From Malus domestica (Eukaryota; Streptophyta; Magnoliopsida; Rosales; Rosaceae), in NCBI RefSeq assembly GCF_042453785.1, contig NC_091665.1, forward strand, positions 6,335,501-6,399,500: a stretch of DNA of 64,000 bases, in the 5' to 3' direction. Positions within the stretch are counted from its first letter, which is position 1. Each line of letters starts with the position of its first letter. The notes beneath the pieces were generated by a model. It was not told the origin of the DNA and ran no database searches. It worked only from the letters and a program-made list of their open reading frames with translations. Position numbers and translations under genes: made by a program. This document shows, piece after piece, positions 55,911 through 64,000 of this stretch.

Positions 55911-57254
55911 GACCATCTCCAATGGTGACCTACAACCTAAAAATATTTAGCCCAGAAAATTTAGGTGTTAGCCTATAAACAATTTTTCTACTCCAACCCT
56001 TTTGACCTAAAATTTTAGCCCAAGATTATCAAAGAATGAATTAAGGCTATTTTTTTTAAATTAACTTAAAAAAAAAATTATGTAGACTATCCTAAATTAA
56101 TTTTATGAACATTTTAACCTAAAAATATTTAAATTCTGATAAATTTTGAAAAATCACTAAATCAATACATGAAAATCATGATAACCACATAAACTTAATA
56201 CAAACAACATTTAATAAACCACATACACTTAATACAAATGACAATTAATAAACCACATAAACTTAAAAAAAAAAGACAATTAATAAACCACATAAACTTA
56301 ATACAATCGAAAACTCATAAACTACATAAAGTGCATGCTTTGTTGATAATCTTCCACTAGGCATGCCAACCATGGCTCTCCAAGCTTCCCTTCCACAAAG
56401 TGCATGCTTTGTTGATAATCTTCCACCGATCATAAACACCACCAATTTCCCTTCAACTGGCGTTGGAGTTTTCATGGAACTTATCAACGATTTTACCCCA
56501 CAAAACCTTTCTATTTTGATTCGTGCTGACGGCACCATCTTCGCTAATAGAAATCCATGCCAAACATAAAGCAATATCTTCGTCAAAGGTCCAATTATGA
56601 CCTCTAACATGCTCTTTTGCCATCTTAAAAAATTTGGAAATGAGAAGAAATGGTGGAAAGAAAAATTGGAAGAATTGTAGGAGAAAGTGAGTTTTGTGTG
56701 GATGTTTGAACAAATACATAGGTATTTATAGAGTTTTTGGTTGAATTTTAAGTTAAATAATTTTTTTTAAATTGTTTTAGTCGTTGGATTTAAATTTGGA
56801 TTGTTAGATCTTTTTTTTTACCGTTAGATTTAATTATATTCGATTTAAGCCGTTGGATTCAATAAATATATAAATATAAAACTAGAAAAAAAAATTTGAA
56901 CGTGGACCGTTGGATTAACCAACGGTCCAATTACATTGGCCGTTGGATGAAGAAAAGTAGTCATTGGGCTACAGTGTACATGACACGCTGAGGCTGACAA
57001 CCCACATGGGGTGGGCCTCGGCTGGAAATTGTTGGGCGCGTGATGTGTGTTCAGCATCTGGGTTTTTAGGGTGTGGGCTTCGCAGCCCACTTTTCACTTT
57101 CACCCGTGGGTCCCATTTTATTTTGTGGGCTAAATTGTGGTTGGTATTTGTCTTCCTTTTAGATTTTAAGTTTTAGATTTGGTTTAGGTTTTGGGTTGGA
57201 GTGGGTTTTGAGGGAATGAAAATTTTAAGTTATAAGACACTACTGGAAATGGTC
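55911..57254. mobile_element. PIF/Harbinger deletion derivative with TAA TSD
   Basis: Terminal inverted repeats GACCATCTCCAATG on the left and CTACTGGAAATGGTC on the right, flanked by the 3-base duplication TAA (55908-55910 and 57255-57257). Both subterminal zones are rich in AAAATTTTAG-type motifs. It keeps a piece of the accessory Myb-like gene (56453-56719, -) but no DDE transposase. A 67-base direct duplication (GTGCATGCTTTGTTGATAATC at about 56331 and 56398) lies in the middle. Confidence 0.85.
56453..56719 (-). pseudogene. Harbinger accessory Myb/SANT protein, N-terminal remnant
   Basis: The minus strand encodes WTFDEDIALCLAWISISEDG followed by NQNRKVLWGKIVDKFHE. This is the start of the Myb/SANT-like DNA-binding protein that accompanies PIF/Harbinger transposases in plants and is often annotated as NAM-associated or GST-like. 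The frame ends at 56453, soon after the first part of the SANT domain, and the duplicated 67-base segment downstream has broken the rest. The protein normally helps import the transposase and bind the element ends. Confidence 0.75.
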
Positions 57255-57257
57255 TAA

Positions 57258-57637
57258 CCCAGTTACCCCTTGGCCACGCTTCATATCAATTATCACGCAC
57301 ACAAAGGGAAAAAACATAATTTAAAAATAATTGTTTAATTAATAAAATAAAATAAAAAATTGCCAAGCTGCAACGCAAGTTCAAGGAAACTTCCGAATCC
57401 CCTCACTACTAAACTCTTCTCATCCGCCCTATTCCTCCTTTGACAATTCACATTGACCACCAACCCCATCCCCTCTCTCTCTCCTCTGCCCTAGGAGAGT
57501 CCTACGGTGATTATGTAGGACTTGTCTTCTCTCTTTCTATCCACATCGCTCTCTCTTGCTTCTGATCGATTGATTTGTGCTTCAAGTTTTTCAATTTTTC
57601 TTTGTTTGAGGGTTTTTATTTTGTTGGAGAGGAAGCG
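57258..57637 (+). promoter_or_regulatory. Promoter and leader of the NAC gene
   Basis: About 380 bases between the Harbinger derivative and the NAC start codon. They include a CT-rich stretch (57410-57560, with CCTCTCTCTCTCC near 57470) typical of plant 5' leaders. The transposon end is thus very close to the NAC promoter. No TATA box is certain. Confidence 0.45.
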
Positions 57638-60600
57638 ATGGTGACGGAGGACGATCCAGCTGCGCTTTTCTGCGATGGACACTTTGCCGCGCCGGGGTTT
57701 CGGTTCCATCCCACCGACGAGGAGCTTGTCCTCTACTATCTAAAGCGGAAGATCTGTAAGAAGAGGCTCAAGATTGACGTCATCGCCGAGACCGACGTCT
57801 ACAAGTGGGACCCTGAGGAACTTCCCGGTAAGGGTTTTAGAGGTTTTTCCGTGAAAGCCTTGGTTTTTTGTATGATTTTTGATATGGGGTTTTTGGGTTT
57901 TGATTGTTTGGTTATTTATTTTGTTTTTTTAATCAGCTTTGTGTAAGTCAAGCTTCTGTGTGGATGATTGATTGCTGTAGAACAGGTGATAGAGTCTTGA
58001 TCATTGAGTCAACCTTTTTGATCAAATTCCAATCGGTGCATGAATTCTTAAACCCTAATTTTAATTGTTTGGATCATTGCGGATTTGGGTTTTTTTAGAT
58101 TGCTTTGCTTCTACTTGCTGTATATTCATATTGGCTGATGGGTTTTGGAGTATTGTTTGATTTGTTGACTGGATATCGCTTTGTCGGGTTGGCTTGGTTT
58201 GCTACGATTGGTTAGACTTATACTTTGGTTATTGTTGATGGGTTTGGTTAACAGGGTTTTCATTCCTTTTCAGATTTGTTTCGACACACGCTACTCGAAT
58301 TTTGCAGGATGCTATGGTGATATATTCTATGATCTAATCAAGTGAACTACTATAATGTCTGTAGTGCGTAGTAGCAAAGTAATTTAATATTCGTTCTTAG
58401 CCATTGGTTTATAAATTCCAACTTTAAAATTCCAAGTAGATGTGTGTTAAATCCAATTGCGTTTAGGATGGAAATGGTTTTGAATGATTTTGATATTCAT
58501 TAATTTTACAAATCCCATCCTTAAAATTCCAAGTAGATGTGTCTGTTAATCCGATTGTGTTTGGGATGGAAATGGTTTCTGATTTTTATTAATTTTAATT
58601 CATCTTTGCTAGTCTTAGCTTTATGTATTAGATAGCTGCTTTGCTCTCATAATCTTTGTTGTTTGAGCTCACATTTTTTGTTGATTGAATTTGGTTACTA
58701 ACTAGTTAATGTAATAATGTGATATGATATGCAGAACTATCTTTGTTGAAAACTGGAGACAGGCAATGGTTCTTTTTCAGTCCTAGAGATCGGAAATACC
58801 CTAATGGAGGAAGATCAAGCAGGGCAACCAGACACGGGTATTGGAAAACTACAGGAAAGGATCGTAATATTGTATGTTATTCACGGTCTGTTGGATTGAA
58901 GAAGACCTTAGTTTATTACAAAGGCCGTGCACCTAGTGGGGAGCGCACTGACTGGGTGATGCACGAGTATACCATGGATGAAGAAGAGCTCAAGAGATGC
59001 CAGAATGTACAGGTATTAATTGGAATAACATCCTTTTCAATATGGTCTTGAATTTTTTTATTCTGTAAACTATAACTTTCCTTTTTGTTCTTCCTTTGTT
59101 TTAGCAATATTATGCTCTCTACAAGGCTTACAAAAAAAGTGGACCTGGTCCCAAAAATGGCGAGCAATATGGGGCGCCATTTAGGGAAGAAGACTGGGTT
59201 GATGATGAATCCCCAGTAATCAAGACCTCTGCTGATTGCCAAATCTCAGTGAAGGAAGCTGTAGATGTTGTTTCTATTGATAATGTGAAAGGCAATGGCG
59301 AAGTCCATTATGCACTAGATGACATCGAGGAATTCATGAAACAGATGGCTGATGAGGCTGTGCTGCCACAAATGAATGGGTACGGTTACACAGCACCCCA
59401 GGTTGGTAATCTCTCCCTCCTTACTCTACTCCCTTCTTTTCTTGCAGGGGTAGTTGTTTATGGCTATTGCAGACTATTTTAAAAATATGGCTAAGATAAG
59501 ATTTTTGTATCTTAGAGGCTGATGGAACTGGTTTAGATGTTACCTGATAAGGGGTGATTGCATAAATAAAGAAATTTTGTACTTTTAAATTTTCTTTGCA
59601 TGATTTTAGTCTTGCATGCATTAAATCTCTGTCATCGAGAACATGTAATTAACATTATGCAATTTCATTTTGTAGGTTGTTAGCGAAGAAGATACCCAAA
59701 GTGGTCTGGTTGATCTGTACTCCAGGGAAGTTTTCAGTCCAGAACTTATCAAAGAGTTCAATCCAAATGTGCAGCAATGCAATGTGGAGGCCAACTTTGA
59801 CTTCACACAGTCAGCTACCTCCCAAATGCAATCACATGAGGCATCTGAAGTCACCACAGCTGTTCCTGACATTTATGAGCACGGTCCTCCTGCTCTGCAT
59901 GAAGAGGATTTCTTGGAGATGGATGATCTCCTTGGTCCTGAACCTACTGTACCAAACACTCTGAATCCTGTGGATGACTTGCAGTTTGGAGAGCTAGATG
60001 GATTAAGTGAATTCGACTTGTATCATGATGCAGCCATGTTTCTTCATGACTTGGGGCCTATTGATGAAGGAAATATTTCTCATCATCAGTACATGAATTC
60101 ACAGGGGAATACTATTGTAGACCAATTTGAATACCACTTACAACCTAATCCAGCAGCTGAAAACCAGGTTAACCATATGCTGAATCCAGAATTAGCTCAG
60201 ATGAACAATCAGCTGTGGACAAACACTGAAAGAGCAGAACCGAACCAGGGATCTCTCTCGTATTCAACCTCAGGTATATATAACAGTGAAGATGAATAGT
60301 GGATGCTTTTGCATATGTATTATTAAGTGCAGGTTTTCAGCTTGGAGAACTCTTCTTTAAGCTGGTTTCTGCTAATGTATTATTGATTGCAGTGGTTGGC
60401 ATGACTGACTTCTAGTTATATTATATGGTGCCGTTCCCTTTGATGTAAATTGGAATATCCCTATAAACTCTTATAAGTAGTCGCTAATATAGGCAGTTCC
60501 TATCTGGTATTGTCTAGGTGTGGTATATGAATCTTCAAATTTTCCTTCCCGAGCAACTCAAAATCAAAGTGGCAATGAGGCTGCAGGTGCTACAAGTCAG

Positions 60601-60882
60601 TTCTCTTCTGCTCTTTGGGCATTTGTGGAGTCTATACCTACCACTCCCGCATCTGCTTCAGAGAGTGCTTTGGTGAATCGTGCTTTCGAACGGATGTCTA
60701 GCTTCAGTAGGTTGAGAATTAATACGGCAAGTACAACTGTCGCAGCAGGTAATGGTTCTGAAACTATGAGAGCAGGCATAAGGAGGGGATTCTTCTTCCT
60801 TCCGGTTCTTGTAGCACTATGTGCCATTTTTTGGGTTTTGATGGCAACTCTCAGACCGCCGGGGAGATGCCTCCCCGCTTGA
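57638..60882 (+). CDS. NAC017: Membrane-tethered NAC transcription factor, NAC017-type
   Basis: Five exons (57638-57827, 58735-59012, 59105-59401, 59676-60273, 60518-60882) give 575 residues. Residues 18-170 are the NAC domain ([63 protein letters not shown]). The long middle is acidic and glutamine/asparagine-rich, fitting transcription activation. Near the end [23 protein letters not shown] and [13 protein letters not shown] match the conserved tail of NAC017/NAC016/NAC013 proteins. A hydrophobic segment ([20 protein letters not shown], about 547-566) anchors it in the ER. Family members are released by proteolysis and move to the nucleus during mitochondrial stress. Start choice follows the first ATG after the CT-rich leader. 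Intron 1 is about 0.9 kb. No lesions seen. Confidence 0.93.
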
Positions 60883-62048
60883 GTCTGCAAGTGGGAAGTT
60901 TTGCTGCTATACATATATATATAACATATAATTATTTATATTCATCGTCGGAAAGTTGATGGGAAGTGATTTCAAATCATTATGAAAACATAGGATTCTA
61001 ATATCTATCTGAATTTTGGTTGTAGAGGATGAATTTTAGCTCCTTTTTCCTTTACAAAAGTAAATAGGAAATTTAACATGAATTTTTCGGTCGCAAATTA
61101 GCGTGCACAAACTTTTACAGCACACTCGTTCGCATATTAGCTGCTTCTTCCCATGCATGCACATGTACAGGTCTTAATTTTTCCTTTCACCTTTGGGAAA
61201 TGTACAGGTCTAATTGTATTGATCCTGGTTAAAAAAAGGCCATATGATTTGTGAATAATACATACAGTGGTTTCATGCTTTCCTTTTATTAGCGGAAATT
61301 GAATACAAAAATACTCTATTAGGATAAAAGGCGCTTTGTTTTTCAACTTCTTAGCCTAAACATTTATCCACCTAATTTAACGTGTCCCCAAGCTTTAACT
61401 ATTGAATGTAGGGGAGAGTGGATGGGACAACAAACCAGCTAGTTTTAAAGTTATTCTAATTTTTTGATACGATGACATATTTTATATTAAAAAAATCAGA
61501 GAATAAACTTGTATTGAATTTACTATTCACGAGATTTAAACTTTAAAAAAAATATCAAGTAACTATTGTACTAAGTAAATTCCCTTTAGTTATTTGAAAA
61601 GATCACGTAATGAACTAGATAAAACAAGCGACCAAAAGTTTACATATTCTGATGTTTTGTGTTTCTGTGTGTTTTAAGATTAAGAGGAAAACAAAATTGA
61701 AGTTGTAAGGAGTAAAAATGTCACTCCTTGCTAGAAGAAAACACATATGTTGATCCCCTATCTTCCTCTCATTGATTCACCTTCACTTTCTCAACAAAAT
61801 TCACACTTGTACAAATTTCCGACTCGCAAGAAAACTCACCATACGCAATATGCTTTGATGAAAGGCCTGAAAGCAAATCCGAAATCTATCTCACAACCGT
61901 TGAGGACTGAAAGAAGAAAATTTGTTGAGGCTTCCACCTTTTCCGAGCTAGAAGAGTCGCAGGGAATACAAGTAAAACGAAATAAACAAAGAAACAGAAA
62001 GGAAAAAGTAAGCACAAATTACGTGCGGCAAAGAGCCCTTGCATGAAA
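60883..62048. other. Spacer between the convergent NAC and PIRL genes
   Basis: Holds the 3' UTRs of the NAC gene (+) and PIRL gene (-), then AT-rich spacer. No gene or clear element. Confidence 0.45.
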
Positions 62049-63791
62049 TCATAGCTGCTGGTCAAGAATAGGATCTCTAGGAGCTCTTGGAGACCCCAGA
62101 TACTCAGAAACACCCGAAACATAGTCCTTCAACCAGGAAGTGCTGCGCGTCAACCATCCTGTTTCTTCTTGATCTTGAACCTGAAGCATGCTTTTCCTTT
62201 CTTCTTCCACCAGTATCTCCAACCATCTCTTGGCCATGAAAACCTTTATAGCTACCACACCTTGTTGAACTATGTCCGAGGGTGGAACCACAAGAGGGTT
62301 CCCGTCCACGTTCAGTTTGGTCAAATTGTCAAGGCGGCCAAAGGTATCTGGAAGAGCATGAATCTGATTGTTGCTGATATCAAGTTCCTTGAGGTTGATT
62401 AAATCACCAAAGGTGTCGGGTAGCTCAGTTAGATCGGTAAAATTACTGGCGAGATTGAGGATTTCGAGATTGGTCAACCGACCAAAGGCCAGAGGAAGGC
62501 CGCGGAGCTCATTGAAGTGAGCATCCAAGCAGCGTAAAGACCTCAGCTCACAAACAGAGGTAGGAAGAGACCGAATCTTGTTCAACTGGATAGAAAGCTT
62601 CTGTAGATTGGCCAACTCAAAACCAATGTTGGTTGGCAGGTATGTGAGGCCGTTGTAGCTCACATCCAACTCCGCCAACGACCTAATCACATTTCACAAA
62701 ACCAAATTTCTAATCATTCCATTTCTCACTCGAAATTCGAAATTCGAATGGATTAAAGACAATAAATTTCTTTACCTGCATTGACAGATAGAGTCAGGAA
62801 GGGCACTTAGCTTGTTCCCAGTGGCATTCAGCACCTTCAACTTTTGCAATGCCCCAATTGATTCCGGCAGTGACTCCAAAAGGTTTGAAGACACGTTTAG
62901 CTCTTCAAGTTTCTCTAATCCACCTATTGACTCAGGAATAGCCTGTCCAAAATGTTCTTTTAATTCCTAATCTAATCATAATATCAATAACTTAATCGAA
63001 CCGAATCGAAACAAAATCAAACCAAATCAAACCTTGAGTTCATTGCTGGAAAGATCCAGCAGGAGCAAACTGTGGATGGAGCCCAAGGCCTCGGGCAAGA
63101 ACCGTAACTGCCGCCCCGAGAGGTTGACCCGATCCAGAGTGGTCCGGGAGGCCTCCTGCAGAATCCCAGCCACCTCCTCAGGGACTTGGTCGTTGGTCAA
63201 ACCCTCATCACCGCCCTCCTCCTTCTCCTCATCAAATTCCACGACCCCAGCCATGGCCGACTCGTAAATCTTGACGAGCCTCTGCTCGGCGTCCTTGAGA
63301 AGCTTGTCGTAGGCGGAGTGCAACTCATCGAGCTGCAGAATCGCAGTGTAGCCTTGCTTGTCCTTCTCCGCCGCCTCGCGGAACTGAGCCTCTTTGTCGG
63401 CCAGGCGAACCCGCCACTGGAGCCTGTCAAAGTCATTAGGGCGGGGAGAGATGACAAGCTCCTCTAGTTTCTTGGCCAAATCGGAGTCGATTTCGCGGAG
63501 CCTAACCTTGGCGGTGTCGACGAGCTCGTGGTCGGGTCGGTCGCCGAGGGTCTTGAGGGCGGAACGGGTCTGGGAGACGTCGGCGACGGCGCGTTGCATG
63601 GCGGCGAGGACTTTGGGGTCGGAGAGGTGGGGCATCTGGTTGAGGATGGGGGGCTGGTCGGAGGGATGGGGGTCGATGCGGATAGTGCAGAGGTGGGGAG
63701 GGGCGGCTGGTGTTGAGGGCTTGGGAGCCAAGGAGGGGAGGTGGGACATGACGTAGGAGAGCATGGTTAATTTGGAGGGGTTGGGATCCAT
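62049..63791 (-). CDS. PIRL: Plant intracellular Ras-group-related LRR protein (PIRL)
   Basis: Three exons on the minus strand (63791-63033, 62942-62776, 62682-62049) give 519 residues. The N-terminal half (about 1-210) is charged and helical, with MDPNPSKL, the family's usual first residues, then [15 protein letters not shown] and EKRL-type heptads ([15 protein letters not shown]). From about 222 to 445 leucine-rich repeats run in the pattern LxxLxLxxNxLxxLPxx ([48 protein letters not shown]). PIRLs are cytosolic scaffolds related to SHOC2-type LRR proteins. Members 1 and 9 are needed for pollen development in Arabidopsis. An in-frame upstream ATG at 63989 is less likely as start. The subgroup (PIRL1, 2, 3 or 9) cannot be fixed from this alone. 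Confidence 0.93.
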
Positions 63792-64000
63792 TGGTTGGGA
63801 TGGGATGTGATCGGAGAGACGGCGAGAGGGTGGTGACTTGTGCGATTGAATTGAAATGGATTGGATTTTGAAGAAAGAGGAGGAGGAGGAGGTTAGTGTG
63901 AGACCCTGAGCGTCACAAAGTGTGTGGTTTTTGTTTTGGAAAAGGGCGTCAATAACGGAATGGATGATGGAGTTGACGAGGTCGGACACTGCTACTGTTT

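Noticed and set aside
56363-56569. Plus-strand frame in the Harbinger derivative
   Set aside because: It is the reverse strand of the accessory Myb gene remnant and its duplicated segment.
63792-63989. N-terminal extension of the PIRL protein from an ATG at 63989
   Set aside because: PIRL proteins normally begin with MDPNP, which is encoded at 63791. The extra 66 residues are low-complexity (serine-rich) and look like translated leader.

Overview
This window is plant nuclear DNA from a eudicot: spliced genes with GT-AG introns, AT-rich introns and spacers, and dense nested transposons. The Cassandra-type 5S-bearing TRIM copies and the general repeat landscape suggest a woody rosid, possibly the apple/pear group of Rosaceae. 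That lineage call is inference, not proof.

Six genes look intact. They are an F-actin capping protein beta subunit (4289-6778, +), a type II MADS-box factor resembling the FLC/MAF group (8376-24716, -) whose first intron is about 13.7 kb, a two-domain B3 factor (33150-34790, +), a p23-type Hsp90 co-chaperone (35478-37782, -), a membrane-tethered NAC factor of the NAC017 type (57638-60882, +) and a PIRL leucine-rich repeat protein (62049-63791, -). Two recognisable genes are broken: a PPR-DYW organelle RNA editing factor (39388-41821, +) and a sphingoid base C4-hydroxylase (42965-46433, -). The left edge (about 64-1420) carries decayed fragments resembling an EF-hand protein and a cytochrome b5.

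The rest is mostly mobile DNA. Several elements could be delimited by their target-site duplications (TSDs). They are a five-LTR Cassandra array with one outer TSD (14163-15888), a 2.9 kb LTR-like element (28597-31504), a Mutator-type MITE (38424-38923), a small insertion in the PPR gene (39549-40085), a 1.3 kb non-autonomous hAT in the hydroxylase exon (43209-44483), a nearly intact 3.48 kb hAT with a full-length transposase carrying two nonsense codons (51432-54911), a 0.64 kb hAT derivative (55011-55654) and a 1.34 kb PIF/Harbinger derivative (55911-57254). A Ty3/gypsy element, itself carrying a smaller LTR element, sits inside a Ty1/copia element. All of these lie in the MADS first intron (16002-23181). 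Fragments of LINE, copia and gypsy elements fill 48660-51270.

The capping protein gene and the MADS gene converge. A copy of capping protein intron 6 sits directly at the MADS stop codon, so the MADS 3' UTR would be antisense to that intron. A 1.5 kb tandem duplication lies upstream of the MADS promoter. No clearly new biological system was found. The most notable signals are the Cassandra array, the capping-protein/MADS antisense arrangement and the well preserved hAT.
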